NCBI RefSeq assembly: GCF_000764305.2
Contig: NW_025938050.1
Location: 62,001-126,000 of the forward strand
Reading direction: 5' to 3'
DNA length: 64,000 nucleotides
Origin: Hyalella azteca
Taxonomy: Eukaryota > Arthropoda > Malacostraca > Amphipoda > Hyalellidae
Positions 9,892 through 22,350 of the stretch are shown piece by piece. Both the position numbers and the translations under genes were made by a program. Positions within the stretch are counted from its first letter, which is position 1. Each line of letters starts with the position of its first letter. Under the pieces are notes generated by a model. The model searched no databases. It worked only from the letters and a program-made list of their open reading frames with translations, and had not been told where the DNA came from.

Positions 9892-10719
9892 CTGTAGGAC
9901 AAAGCCGGAACTTGAGAAATAGACGGACTCGGAACGATAATCTATTGAAAATGATGATTTCATCAGAGAACCTTTAGGACAAAGCGTGAACTTGGAAAAA
10001 AATGAACTCGGAACAATAATTGATATAGAATAATAATTGCTTCAGAGTAACGACGAGTCCTTCAGAACACTAGACTATTAATTTATACAAGGTTTATTTG
10101 AAGTTACAGAAACGCACTGCCATCCATACCGAGTTAGCATGTAGTCACCAAAAAGAAGATGATACAACAAGGTTCGAACAACAGACGTTCCATGAATTCC
10201 ATGAATATTGAATATTGAAGCTAGTTAACGTAGCCGTCAGTAAATATCTTCTAAATCCAACCAAACACCGACCACGGGCAGACCAACGTGTACCAAGTAC
10301 CGCGGGCTTCAGTTATGACGTGGCTAGCCTGTATCGAAAATACGTGATAATGGAATAATTATTTAGTTATAAATATATGATGAGGAAATAATTTTTTATG
10401 GTCGTTATTTTTCAATCGAGAATATTAACGAACTGCTAGAACTGATAAACCTTTCCTCGTTGTAGGAAGTTTTCATAATTTAGTTGGGAAAACTTGAAAA
10501 TTATTACTTTTCTGTTATTAAGCGGTTAAAAGAAAAATAAAACTAAACGGAATACGCACCGAGATACTAACATTCTAACTCCTACACACTAGCTGACTTA
10601 TTGGCTTTTTGTCAGCGACCTGAAGTAAGACTGGAAGTCGGTACAACAACACAGTGACCCAGAATTTATGTTTGTTTATAATTTCAATCATCAGCATTAT
10701 ATGGCAGAATTTTCTTGAT
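9892..10719. other. Intronic, no gene seen
   Basis: AT-rich sequence upstream of the CEP104 linker exon, with a short near-duplication at 9900-10020 (GGACAAAGC...GAACTTG). No coding signal. Confidence 0.55.
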
Positions 10720-10855
10720 GAAACGCGTACGAATAATGACCAAATAATGCATTGTATTCCAATTTGCAGGGAATTAAAATTCTTCAGATGAAAAATTTTA
10801 ATTCCCTGCAAATTGGAATATAATGCATTCTCTGGTCATTATTCGTACGCGTTTC
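10720..10855. mobile_element. Near-perfect 62-bp inverted repeat (hairpin element)
   Basis: Left arm 10720-10781 starts GAAACGCGTACGAATAATGA; right arm 10794-10855 is its reverse complement with few mismatches; loop 12 bp. Either a very young foldback/MITE-like element or a hairpin read artefact. Confidence 0.85.
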
Positions 10856-10974
10856 AATTTCAATAATTGTACATGAGATAATGATCATTATATAATTGAC
10901 GGAACCAAACGTAGATGACGGAACCAAAACTTCATTGAGAAGTAACACGCACTCAGAGCTGGGCAGCGCTACTT

Positions 10975-11118
10975 TGAAATGTAGCGGCCGCAACCGCTGC
11001 ATGCTCTAAATGTAGCGCCGCTACCGCTACATGCTCTAAATGTAGCGCCGCTACCGCTACCGCTACATGCTCTAAATGTAGCGGCCGCTACCGCTACATG
11101 CTCTAAATGTACTAAGTG
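10975..11118. repeat. 30-bp GC-palindromic minisatellite
   Basis: Four to five units of GTAGCGCCGCTACCGCTACA plus TGCTCTAAAT, cut by adapter 2; each unit can fold (GTAGCGGCCGCTAC). Confidence 0.9.
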
Positions 11119-11156
11119 CTGTCTCTTATACACATCTAGATGTGTATAAGAGACAG
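11119..11156. other. Nextera mate-pair junction adapter 2
   Basis: Exact 38-bp mosaic-end junction. It separates a GTAGCGGCCGCTACCGCTAC-type array on the left from the donor-derived array of the CEP104 exon at 11536 on the right. Together with adapter 1 it bounds the misplaced 5747-11118 block. Confidence 0.98.
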
Positions 11157-11535
11157 GCCATGGAGGCAGGCACCACATGCACCATGGAGGCACGCACCAA
11201 ACGCACCATGGAGGCACGCACCATGGAGGCAGGCACCACACGCACCATGGAGGCAGGTACCACATGCACCATGGAGGCACGCGTCACACGCATCATGGAG
11301 GCAGGCACCACATGCACCATGGAGGCACGCGTCACACGCACCAAGGAGGCACGCACCACACGTACCATGGAGGCACGCACCACACGCACCATGGAGGCAC
11401 GCACCAAACGCACCATGGAGGGCACGCACCACACGTACCATGGAGGCACGAACCACACGCACCATGGAGGGTACGCACCACACGTACCATGGAGGCACGC
11501 ACCACACGCACAATGGAGGCACGCACCACACGCAC
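11157..11535. repeat. 24-bp array built from the CEP104 donor at 11536
   Basis: About 15 copies; on the minus strand the unit is GTGCGTGTGGTGCGTGCCTC plus CATG, that is, the donor followed by the last nine exon bases. Being 24 bp, it keeps the exon frame open (VRVVRASM per unit). Confidence 0.95.
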
Positions 11536-11650
11536 CATGGAGGCGCCGAACACGTAGATGGCCAGCGACGCGTCCTTCCTCTCGGCCTCCGTCATGGACT
11601 GCGGCCGCAGAGCCGCGACCTCCTCCTCTGCCGCGTCCTCCACCACACGG
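11536..11650 (-). CDS. CEP104: CEP104 exon leading into the TOG domain
   Basis: 38 codons after one completing base: RVVEDAAEEEVAALRPQ, then SMTEAERKDASLAIYVFGAS and M. Matches the segment (LTExxxxEASxAIxVxGE) just before the CEP104 TOG array. Ends ATG before donor GTGCGT, phase 0. The next coding segment by homology and phase is at 4074, about 7.5 kb away across two adapters and NF1 sequence. The donor side continues into a 24-bp tandem array whose frame stays open. Confidence 0.82.
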
Positions 11651-11659
11651 CTGACGGCA

Positions 11660-11840
11660 GCAGGACGGTCAGCCACGAGGTCAGGGAGGTGAAAGTGTCA
11701 GCCACGAGGTCAGTGTCAGCCACGAGGTCAGTGTCAGCCACGAGGTCAGGTAGGTCGGAGTTTCAGCCACGAGGTCAGGGAGGTCAGCGTCAGTTTCAAG
11801 TTCAGGAAGATCAGTCTCAGTCATGAGGTCAGGGAGGTTC
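11660..11840. repeat. GTCAGCCACGAGGTCA array
   Basis: About eight units of 16-25 bp upstream of the acceptor of the CEP104 exon at 11650; on the minus strand units read TGACCTCGTGGCTGAC. Confidence 0.88.
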
Positions 11841-12209
11841 TGAGTGTCAAAGATAATTATTCAAGAATTATTCTACAAATATTCAAGCCTTATAAACCGA
11901 AAAACGAACTGAGCTTTCTAAGGCCCGAACCCACGACTAGCCATTTTCATCTCGGTGCCCTACACTAAATGCATAAATTTCCATCGACTCAAAGACATGA
12001 AAATCACAAATCGTAATTGCTTGCTCCGCGGAGGCCCGTGCAAACAGGAACGTAGCAACGAATGAAGTATGTAAATGTATAAAGTATGAATCTTAAGTAC
12101 ACAATAAACAAGATACTGAAAATATACAATACAGGGAAACGTACACGGACCAGTTGGGGTAAATCGAGCAGCACATCTGAGGCACTTGCTTTCCTTTTCA
12201 AGCAACCTT

Positions 12210-12425
12210 ATAGATGATGCAGGTCTTATCGATGATGCAGGTCTTATCGATGCGGCAGGTCTTATTTATTATGCAGGTCTTATCAATGATGCAGGTCTTG
12301 TCTATGATGCAGGTCTTATCTATGATGCAGGTCTTATCTATGATGCAGGTCTTATCTATGATGCAGGTCTTATCGATGATGCAGGTCTTATCAATGCTGC
12401 ATGTCTTATCTATGATGCAGGCCGA
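12210..12425. repeat. 18-bp minisatellite
   Basis: Twelve copies of GATGATGCAGGTCTTATC. Confidence 0.95.
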
Positions 12426-12429
12426 GACA

Positions 12430-15279
12430 TTGCCTTGCAGGTCCCTCGATTTCTTCTCAGCTTATCATGGTGCTCGCTTCCAGAGCTTCTCCAGCGCCGT
12501 TATTTGAGCAGTTTTAAGTAGCAGCTTCGGTTTCGTGTCGCTATGCTTGAAAGACCTTGTGATGTAACTACTTAACTACCGCGCGACTTTATACCTCACT
12601 CATACACGTATACCCTCACTTGGGGTTTAAACGTCAAGTAAAAAAGGCATTTTGCACATTAAACTAATTAAAAAGACCATTTATGATGGTCATTCAATTA
12701 TATTCCGAATAGACACGCACTTTCGGGCAGTAATATCCGAGGTTACAACGAAAAATGTTTAAAATTTGTTACTGTCTCGGGTACCGACGATCGGTGACTG
12801 ACGCATCGCCGCAAGCAACTGCCCCGGCACTGCGGTGTTGGCCTTGCGTGCCCATTGGTCCTTAGCTAATCCAATCAAAACAGGCAATATTTGTTATTGC
12901 AATCGTTTTTATTAACATTTGAAGCAGTTTACAGTTATAATTAACTTCAGATTGAGCATTTATAAAGAAAAGAGTTGCAGTTATAGTCAAGTCCAAGTAA
13001 TTTGTTAATAACAACGAATAGCGATGTACAGACGTGTGCTTATGCCATAGCAATCAATAGACGTGCAACGGAGACATGGTTACCTGTACACCTGACGCTC
13101 AGCTGTACACCTACAGTACATTGGTACAGTAACAGGACATACACTATGTACAGGCACAGCACATCTGTAAACTATGTACAGCCGTAGGAAATTCTTACAG
13201 CATATGGGCAGTGCACATCGGTGTAAAGTTAAGCAGAGCAGCGACGCCTGATTTGCCAATCCCGTTCTTAATAAATCCGGTTTGATAATCAGCATTTAAG
13301 TGAATATATCTATGTATCTAGGAAAACTAATTTTCTCGTAACAATTAATAGACAGGACAATTATCGTCAATCGGTTCTTTGGACATTTACTTCCTTACGG
13401 TTACGTCATGAGAGAAATCCGGAAAGTTTGGTCGAATAATTAGCAACGGAATAATCTGCCTAATATCCGTAAAGTTTCTTCCAAATTGGTCGCAACGGAA
13501 TACTTGGAAAAATATCCGTAGAGTTTCGATTTCCATGTTAAAAAAACTATTCTTTGTGAGCATCTCATAGATAGTGGCTACGAGATTCACAGTCAAGCGG
13601 CCGGGAGCGGTCGTTCACAACAGTCATGTTTTACTGCTATAGGCTTTGTCATTTCACGCCGGCCTATTTTACTGCTTTTACTGTCATGGGTTCATCCTGC
13701 TAACTCCTCAGCTTCTCAGGTGCCAACAGCGAGCCATAGCCTCACGTCTTGTAAAATTGTGATCTTGATAAATAAAGAATATTTTATAACTTTTAAATTA
13801 CGGAGTGATAATTTAACTAGATTTTACTACAGACAGTGCATCAATTTTACTAAACACTTCATATTAAAACAACGGATTTTAGTTGTAGAAATAATTAACC
13901 AAGAAAAAAATTATTTCAATTTAAAGATTTAGCATTTAACCTGTTATTGTTTTAATAATCCAAATAACTAAATTAAACTAGGCAAGAACAAAACGTAACA
14001 ATTTCTTGGTAGAGAATAAGAGAATTGGGGTTGCAATACGGCGGAACGTTATGGAGAGACTCCAAAAACCAAAGTGACAAAAACCAAAGTGACAAAACCG
14101 AATCCAAAGTGACAAAACCGAATCTTTTATATGTTAGCCGTTATTGTCAAAACCCGGAGACGCGTTATTGTTCATCTGGAGCAAGAACGCAACTTATATC
14201 AAATATTTATAAAAAAAAACGACCCAATGGACAGGTTTGTGGTCGTCGCGGTTACGTCGCGGCGTCTGTCCATAAGTTGGTTAAAGTATATATGGGTAAA
14301 AACGAACTCCTTCTCACATATGGAAATGGAGAAATTACATTAACTGTGTATTTAATTTAATTTCTGTAAATTAATAATTTCAGAAGCGATTCATTAATAA
14401 ATTAAGTATGTGGTAACCATACATTACTAACTGGGTCGCTACCGCGAATATTCAAATTTCAGGGCCATAATCAACATATTTAAAATTTGGATCTTTATAA
14501 AAATCGCTTAAGGATTCAACACAATTTTTCTTCATACCTTTACGCGAGTTGTGAAGGTGACAAATTAAATCGCCGTGTAAAACTTTTATCCGCTCAAAAG
14601 TTCTTTCCTCGATATTTATTGTATATTTGATGTCCAAAACGCAGGTTGCATGTCAGGCTAAAATATACTATACGTGCATCGCTTCGCAACTGAGTTTTTT
14701 TCTATATTGCAACTGTATCGTATATTTAAACGATTTATTTTACCATGGTGAAAAACATTTGTGCTTTTTCCTTTGTTTTTGAATTTCTGGGAACTATTAC
14801 ATCTGTTGACATAGCGGAAAACGTCAATTCTTGGATGGCCGGAGCAAACGATACTGCGGCGACATTCTAGCGACACCAGGGCCAAAACATTCTAATTTAT
14901 TAGAATGCTGGCTTGTTCATTTTTTTCATTTTTTCATAAATTATTTCATTTCATCATTTTTCGTGTCATAAAAAAGACTTGGAACAAATACGGAATACAG
15001 GGACGGAAATTCAGAGAAGGTAACTTACAGTAAGATTAAGGAAATATATAAGGGATAAGATATGCTCACGACCACTTAATGTAAAGCAGATTTCATCCAC
15101 TTGACATGTACCGGATGGGATAACACGACAATAAAGCATGCAAGTGAAGCATGGCATGCCCGCGCTACTTATGCAATTTAAATAAGTAGACTTGGTTCAA
15201 ACTATGCCGTCATTTAAACTCAAATTTGACTTGGTGTAACGCGTTCAAATGTCAAGTATAATGCTGCCTTTAATGGGGA
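12430..15279. other. Intron-like, no gene seen
   Basis: AT-rich DNA with short degenerate duplications (13400-13560, AATATCCGTAAAGTTTC-type). Scattered small open frames show no recognisable protein. Confidence 0.55.
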
Positions 15280-15420
15280 GTGGGTGCCCAGTAGTTATAC
15301 TCATCAAAATTGTAGCAGTGAGTTGTGGGTTCGAGACCCGCAGAAGGCTATGAAATTTCTACGATGTCTAGCCCGGCTACTGGCAAAAAGGTCTTTTCTT
15401 CAACGCTAACACTCTATTAA
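15280..15420 (+). repeat. Possible tRNA-derived SINE head
   Basis: Contains a consensus pol III B box (GGTTCGAGACC at 15328-15338) after a tRNA-like GTGCCCAGTAGTTA. No full cloverleaf; boundaries are guesses. Confidence 0.4.
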
Positions 15421-15715
15421 TAAATAAGAAATTACTGCAAAGCCTCATGGAATATCAAAATTAACGCATACTAAATTAACGCATCCCGTGTTTCAACACT
15501 GACTTTCATAAAGCTATATTTCACATCACATATTTCAACAAAATTATTTTGTAAAAAGCGCCGACAATAATAATTCATTATTTTTTAATTACGTGAAATC
15601 ATTTGTAAGACATCATGGTTAGTTAATATATTAACGTTTTCCAGAGATAAACCATAAAGCTTCGTTCCTTACCTGCACTGTAAGAAAAATTCCCGTTAAC
15701 GGTATTACCGGCGTT

Positions 15716-15845
15716 TCAGTGGCCGGTCGGCACGTGAAAATAAACAACGTGTCGTCGTTTTTATTCTAATTTAACACTAGAAATCCGTAAAACATCTGAT
15801 AAATACGCCGAAACAGTTTATTTTCACGGGGCGACCGGCCTCTAG
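15716..15845. mobile_element. 130-bp MITE-like element
   Basis: Inverted ends GTGGCCGGTCGGCACGTGAA and, at the right, TTCACGGGGCGACCGGCCTC, with about 27 bp of near-perfect complementarity including AAAATAAAC. Confidence 0.75.
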
Positions 15846-16300
15846 AACGCCAGTGGGACCGTTTTTTCACCGTTTTTTTTTCTAACAGAGGGTCTCAGAT
15901 GCGCGAGGAAGGATGATTAATTGGGGGTTAATATTTCGCTACTAAAATACTTCGCTATTCCGTAGACCGAGGCTTCAATGAATACAAGCACAGATACAAG
16001 CAGGTAATGAAACAGAGCAAAAATATATAAAGTATTTATTTTACAAATGATAATATAGATACACACATGCACTGCCGCGGCACATTACAACACTAGCAAG
16101 CATTAAAGCAAACTAGCGATCATAAAAAGCTGCAGAAACAGGAGGAGGGTTCGATGAAGCTGCACAAATACAGCAGCGAAATTCCAAGCGCCTTACCTGG
16201 CCTGATAAATAGATAGAATTAAGTTTAGTTCATAGGAAACTGTTGCTTGCAACAAGTATTCAAATACAACGCTACTGTTATATACCCACTTCTAGCTAAA
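15846..16300. other. Intron-like, no gene seen
   Basis: AT-rich, no coding signal on either strand. Confidence 0.5.
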
Positions 16301-16304
16301 AAAA

Positions 16305-16585
16305 AGTTTACTCCTACAAGCACTGATAGCAGTATTGAGTTACATAGAATAAACAATTTTCTAAGTGAAATATACTCTCATCATATTCCATCTGGAAAAT
16401 ACGTATTCTCCTACAAGCACTAACCACAGTATTGAGTTTCATAGAATAAACAATTTTCTAAGTGAAATATTCTCTTTATAAAGAATACATCATATTCTAT
16501 GAATATATCCTCTATGTTACACGGAGGAAACAATTTTCTAAGTGAAATATACTCTTTATAAAGAATACATCATATTCTATAAGGC
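16305..16585. repeat. Long tandem repeat, about three units
   Basis: AACAATTTTCTAAGTGAAAT plus ATTCTCTTTATAAAGAATAC recurs three times; the first two units also share CTCCTACAAGCACT. Confidence 0.8.
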
Positions 16586-16589
16586 AACA

Positions 16590-18235
16590 AAGGCTACAAG
16601 AATGACTTCTCTTGAAATTGACCGCACACGCGTACGAACGTACAAGCGGCCAGCGCAAACACAAACTAACACAGCGATATGAACGTGACCTGAGCACGCG
16701 TGATATGTTATTAATTAATTTACAGGGGAGGTTACGAGCTATTACTTTTACTAAGAACTGACACTACACTGGTATCAAGCATTGTAATGTAAAGTACATT
16801 TAGCTAACTTACAATGCAAGATATTGTATCTGCACGAGAGTGCAACGGGGCAAACATGATCAAGTGGTTCAAAGTAATGCAAACATTAACGGTAATGCTT
16901 GCTTGACTTGCCCCCTTGGTAATGAGTTTGCATATGTCTGTTTGTTGAAATTTATACTTTCAAATTTATGACTCATAAAATTCAGTCGCATGAGCGTAGA
17001 TGCCAGTTAGCTTAAACTGTTCGTTTTACAGCATTTTATGCAATGAGAGCAGGAGGCGTTTACTGTGAAGTGAGCTGTAACTATGAGTTAAAATAGTGGT
17101 ACAAATCCAGTAATAATCCTCATAGAACGCAAGTACATGTACAAGTTCATCTCCTGACTTTAGGTGCACACAAACTACCGTACAATGTCATAGTAAGATG
17201 TTCTATGAGTTTCTATGTTATGGTCATGAGAAAGAACCGTCAGCTCGACGATGGACTAGACAAGTGCTCTACGGCAGCGCTAGTAATCAAGATTAAGCTA
17301 CTAAATAATGGTAATTATTCTATACCTACAATATAATAGAATTCTCGACAATATTGTCAGATTCTCCCATTTTCTATGTACAGAAGATACAAACCTATCA
17401 ATACCCCAAGGTATTGATCAGTGCGAAAGCCAAATCTATCGAAACCAGTCAATATTGATATAAAGAATATTTTATTCTATTAATATCTGGCAAATATATA
17501 CAAGACTAGGTCCGGTGTGGTAGTAAAACTACTTACGTGACGCTACAACCGCGGTTTAAAATCAGCCGTTCGCGGCAGCACGATTAGAAATTGAGCAATA
17601 AAGTGAGCTTCCTTCATAAATGCTGTTAGAGGGACAGTACGATGCTCTACTGTTACCATAGAGCACGGCAACAGGAATCGTGTCAAACGACAGAGAAAAA
17701 CATCAGAACTTCAACAAGGAATGTGCAGAACGACAACAAAATGTCAACAGAACGACAACAGAGAGTGTTTAGAATGACACTATCGTTGTTGTGCCTCCAT
17801 TTCCAATCACAACAGCTCCTTAATACTGACTTCGTGAACACATGATCATGATAGTAAATTCTAAAACCTGCTTCATGTTACATCGACATTTGTAACATGC
17901 CAATGCTACATCAACACGTCATTGTCTGCAAATGCTACACGTTACACCAACGAATTACCATTTTCAACTTACTTAGTGTTACAAAAACATGTTTTGTATG
18001 CTACAAATTTATTCACTGCTGCATGCTTGGCGTAAAATGCTACATATTACACCAGCAAACCCTAAATTCTATATTGCATCCACATACCAATTGCAACATG
18101 CTACATACACTTACCATTAGCATCATGCTACACGTGACATTCAACAAGTTATATCACAAGTTGTAGCATGCTACACCTTGTAACAAGCTGCATGTTGTAG
18201 CATGCAACGCACTACATCCCTAACATAACTTATGT
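16590..18235. other. No gene; TACA-rich degenerate repeats at 17870-18215
   Basis: Unique AT-rich DNA, then a stretch with many ATGCTACACGTTACAC-like words that may be a decayed minisatellite. Confidence 0.55.
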
Positions 18236-18662
18236 GTTGGCCCTACTATGCACTAGGTGCCGCCCAGGACTCTTGGAACATGTAAATCAGCCGCTCTATG
18301 TCCGCTGAGGCTCAGGGTTTGAGGAGAAGCCTTTGGGCAGCATGCAAAAGCTCGGTATAACAATACTCGGCCAACCCTTCTCATACTCTCAGGCGACTAT
18401 AAAGTCGGAAATGAGATTCTGACCAAAAAGTTGATTTCGATTTTCAGGGGCCATACTTTTAAAACTCGCTTAGTGAACGTAAGTACTTACGCTCTATTTT
18501 CTTGTCTATGATTGGTGGATTTTGCTCGAAAGGCCGTCAATGATTGGCTGATGAACTTACGATCTCTTAACTTTTTTGAAAGCATAGGCCCTGGACCAGA
18601 ATAACTTTGGGTCGATAGTAGCGACTCTTGGGCAGAAGCCTAGGCGGTACGCAAATTTTGTT
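18236..18662. mobile_element. Dispersed repeat (copy 1) interrupted by a MITE
   Basis: Shares TAGGTGCCGCCCAGGACTC, CGGCCAACCCTTCTCA and GCGGTACGCAAATTTTGTTA-type blocks with 22700-23045. It is split by the family 1 MITE at 18445-18594. Possibly SINE-derived. Confidence 0.7.
18445..18594. mobile_element. MITE family 1, copy b (inverted, nested)
   Basis: Inverted ends GGGGCCATACTTTTAAAA ... TTTTTTGAAAGCATAGGCCC, internal CCGTCAATGATTGGCTGATG. Opposite orientation to copies at 1474 and 53010, inserted into another repeat. Confidence 0.82.
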
Positions 18663-19266
18663 AGGGATGTTGTAACATGCTACACGTTGCACTCACTGCT
18701 TAAGGGCGGGCAGGGCACGTTCGTCGAGACAGCAATATTTACACCCTCTGCTCACTGACAGCAGCAGGGGACTGCTCACTGACAGCAATATTTACACCCT
18801 CTGCTCACTGACAGCAGCAGGGCTGACATTCTACTCCTGATACCCACAAACCGGCGACGCTCCTCCATTACACTAGACACCTCACAGGCCCACACCCAAC
18901 CATTTATTCGCTCTCTTACACCACAAGCCCACCTCTTGACGAACAGGTCGTCGATACCAAAACCCGCCTTTTACCAGATACTCGCCCACTTGTCCACCTC
19001 ACACCCATTCCACTCACCCGCCTCCATTGCAATTGATCAACACCCTCTTGCACCCACTGCCTCACCCACCCACTCTTCTAAATTCCACATCACCTCTATT
19101 CACCCGCCTCACCTACACCGGATAAGCCCACTCACCCGTCCCTCTTACACCAAATGCCCCATACCCCGGTACCCACCTCACTCATTCACTCACCCTTACA
19201 CCAGATACCCTATACCCCGGAACCCACCCCACTCATTCACCCGCTCCACCCACACCCCGCACTCAC

Positions 19267-19478
19267 CCCCCTCTTCTCGAGTAGGTCGTCGAGGGCAACC
19301 GCAGCGTAGACCTGAGCGCGGTAGTCGCGTATGAGTTGTGTCTTGCGCCGGACGCGCTCGTGGTCGTTGGCGTCGAGCGCGAGTTGCTTGTCGATCTCGA
19401 ACTTACCGAGCCGCTCCCCAGCCGCCCTCAGCAGCTCCCCTGCCCGCTGCAGCCGCCGGCAGTACTCCAACCGGTCAT
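19267..19478 (-). CDS. CEP104: CEP104 coiled-coil exon
   Basis: 70 codons after a split codon: DRLEYCRRLQRAGELLRAAG, ERLGKFEIDKQLALDANDHE, RVRRKTQLIRDYRAQVYAAV, ALDDLLEKRG. The helical spacing and GERLGxxE ... YRAxVY match the CEP104 coiled coil after the N-terminal domain. Entry phase 1 does not fit exon 3 (exit phase 0), and exit phase 0 does not fit the 11650 exon (entry phase 2), so exons are missing on both sides. Donor GTGAGT. Degenerate copies of the exon end (TAGGTCGTCGA-like) appear in the intron at 18930-19260. Confidence 0.85.
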
Positions 19479-19689
19479 CTGCACACCGGGTGTGTGGGGT
19501 GTAATTGTGGGGTGTGAGGTGTCCACGGGGTGTGCAGGGGTGTACATGAAGCGTACAATGTTGATGGGGTGCGTGGTGTGTACACGGGGTGGGTGGTATA
19601 CACGAGTAATTTCAAAGCTTTGCAGTTTGTGGGTGTTCTAAAAGTACGAGGATAAGGCTTATTTAAATAGCGTCATAAGATGTAGTAAC

Positions 19690-20395
19690 GACGAACTGCT
19701 GTTAGAAAAGGCAAGTTGCATGAATAAAAATGTGTGGTAGTAGGAGGTAGAGAAGTCAGGTATTGACCGCTAGCACGAGTAAAAGTGCGTGGTAGAAAGG
19801 AAGTATTGGTAGTGAAGTCAGGTAGCACGCATAAAAGTGCGTGGTAGAAAAGAAGTATTGGTAGTGAAGTCAGGTAGCACGCATAAAATTGCGTGGTAGA
19901 AATTAAATTTTGGTAGAGAAGTCAGGTAGCACGCATAAAATTGCGTGGTAGAGAGGAAATTTTGGTAGTGAAGTCAGGTAGCACGCATAAAAGTGCGTGG
20001 TAGAAAAGAAGTATTGGTAGAGAAGTCAGGTAGCACGAGTAATGGTGCGTGGTGGGAAGGAAGTTTTGGCAGAGGAGTCAGGTAGCTTAGCTACCTGACT
20101 TCAGGAAGCACAAGTAAAAGTGCGTGGTAGTAAGGTAGTACTGGTAGAGAAGTCAGGTAGCACAAGTAAAAGTTCGTGGTAGTAAGGTAGTATTGGTAGA
20201 GAAGTCAGGTAGCACGTGAGTAAAATTGCGTGGTAGCCTATTATGGAAGTTTTGGTAGAGAAGTCAGGTAGCTTAGCTACCTGAATTCTGGTAGCACAAG
20301 TATAAGTGCGTGTAAGTATTTGTAGAGAAGTCAGGAAGCAAGAGTAAAAGTGCGTGGTAGAAAGGAAGTATTGGTAGAGAAGTCAGGTGGCGTTA
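19690..20395. repeat. About 52-bp minisatellite
   Basis: Thirteen or so units with GAAGTCAGGTAGCACGCATA and AGTGCGTGGTAGAAAGGAAG; two units carry the palindrome TCAGGTAGCTTAGCTACCTGA (about 20075 and 20265). Confidence 0.92.
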
Positions 20396-20399
20396 AAGG

Positions 20400-21900
20400 T
20401 AAACATGCAGAGCTGAGTCATGAAGCAAACCCGGCTTCTGAGCAGTTAAAACTCACTTTTAATTTTCAACACTCGTCTTGCTGTTATGACAGCCACTGAA
20501 CTGGAAGGTCTTCACTTTAATAAACAATATTCACTGCACTGATAACCTTCACAAGCATCACAAACACAAGTAAGACTAAAAGTAAACAAGATAGACGACA
20601 GTAGCCGCACACACGCACACGAGGGTGTGGTGATACTGACTCACGGCAATTATCGTGCATCATAGAAAACGGAGCTTACGAAGAAAATGATTAATATTAC
20701 CGGAAACTAAAATCAAAATGTACGAAAGGGATTGTTTTGATTGATCTAAATGATTAATATAAAATAAAATAATTTTCCAATTAAGGTCGTTTCAATTTCA
20801 TTTTACATTATAATTTTTTATTCGAAACTTGCTGAAGTGCTTAAAATTTCCGAAGAGTTAGTTAAATATTAGAGCTTTTTACCGTAGACTTCACACGAGT
20901 TATTTTCCAGTACTGTAAACTAAATGTCCAGTGTCGTTACCGTAGACTAAGAGCAATAATAAAGTTTGAAAAAATCAAAGGCATGGGAGGTTATACCTCA
21001 GTAAGTATTAAAAATTAAAATAATTCGACTGCTTATATCTCATATTAATTAAAAAATTTGAAGAAAAAATTTCGAAAAAATATATAAAATAGAAGGCAAT
21101 TTCAAAATAAAAATTTGAAAGAAATAAAAATGGGGTAAAATGCATTTCATTTCTATTTAAAACGCTACAAGTTTCAGCTACTTCGTGTGGAGCATTACAA
21201 TATCTGCTTGACAAGACCAGGCTCTTTAAACTTACACGGTGTACATACTTAAAGGTGTTACGAAATGTAAGCAATTCAGTTAACAATAAAACAAGGCAGT
21301 CTCTTATTGAACGGAGAATATGGCTCATTGATTTGATCAAACGGCGTTATATTGCAAAGGTATAGCTTTGGTCTTACGGTAATGTATGCTTTATTTACAT
21401 ATCTATCGACTATTTTAGTATGTTATATATATACAACTATCCATTATTTTATCCTTTAGAATTCTACTCTAAAAAATGTTTGGTGTAATTTCAAGATCCC
21501 GCTACGCACAAAAAGTCATCATTACAGACTTAAGAAAATACCTGACATTTTATAAGAGTCAAGCTTTAATAGTTAATTTTTGGAAATTTTCGAACTTTTT
21601 AAAACTTAATTATTTGTTAAGAGTAAGTTAGATATACTGTAGTGGCAATTTACCGCAGACCTTACACCTGTTTGTTCCTGCCAATAGTAAGTTGAATGTA
21701 GTGTGGCTTTACCGCAGACTTTACACCCTCCATATTAAAAGCGATTAGATTTACATACGCTAGCTGAATTAAATCCTACAGAATAGTTAAGTAAAATTGC
21801 GTAATTAAGCTACGGGATCTGAAATTCGATTAATAACATGATTTTGGAACCGCGAAATTTCAGCATCGAGTTCAAATTCATTTAATATACTTATGAATAT
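20400..21900. other. No gene seen
   Basis: AT-rich DNA with short repeats of TTTACCGCAGACTTTACACC at 21640-21730 and related words at 20880-20950. No exon recognised. Confidence 0.5.
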
Positions 21901-21911
21901 GCTAGAGGTTA

Positions 21912-22133
21912 GAGGACACAGCAGAGGAAGGACACAACAGAGGGAGGACACAACAGACGGAGGACACAACAGATGGAGGACACAACAGAGAGAGGACACA
22001 ACAGAGGGAGGACACAACAGAGGGAGGACACAACAGACGGAGGACACAACAGAGGGAGGACACAACAGAGGGAGGACACAACAGAGGGAGGACACAACAG
22101 AGGGAGGACACAACAGAGGGAGGACACAACAGA
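21912..22133. repeat. 16-bp minisatellite
   Basis: Fourteen or so copies of GAGGACACAACAGAGG, ending at the single-N gap. Confidence 0.95.
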
Positions 22134-22134
22134 N
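22134..22134. other. Single-N gap between two arrays
   Basis: One N separates a 16-bp GAGGACACAACAGAGG array from a 21-bp GAATAACACACAGCCTTG array. The true gap length and adjacency are unknown. Confidence 0.95.
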
Positions 22135-22135
22135 G

Positions 22136-22350
22136 TGAATAACATACAGCCTTGTTTGAATAACACACAGTCTTGTATGAATAACACACAGTCTTGTATG
22201 AATAACACACAGCCTTGTATGAATAACATACAGCCTTGTTTGAATAACATACAGCCTTGTAATTAATGAATAACACAGAGCCTTGAATGAATAACACACA
22301 GCCTTGTATGAATGAATAACACACAGACTTGCATGTATGAATAACCATAC
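22136..22350. repeat. 21-bp minisatellite
   Basis: About ten units of GAATAACACACAGCCTTGTA plus T; abuts the N gap. Confidence 0.92.

Noticed and set aside
11136..11826. 228-codon His/Pro/Thr-rich plus-strand frame
   Set aside because: Runs through the 24-bp array and an adapter, antisense to the CEP104 exon.
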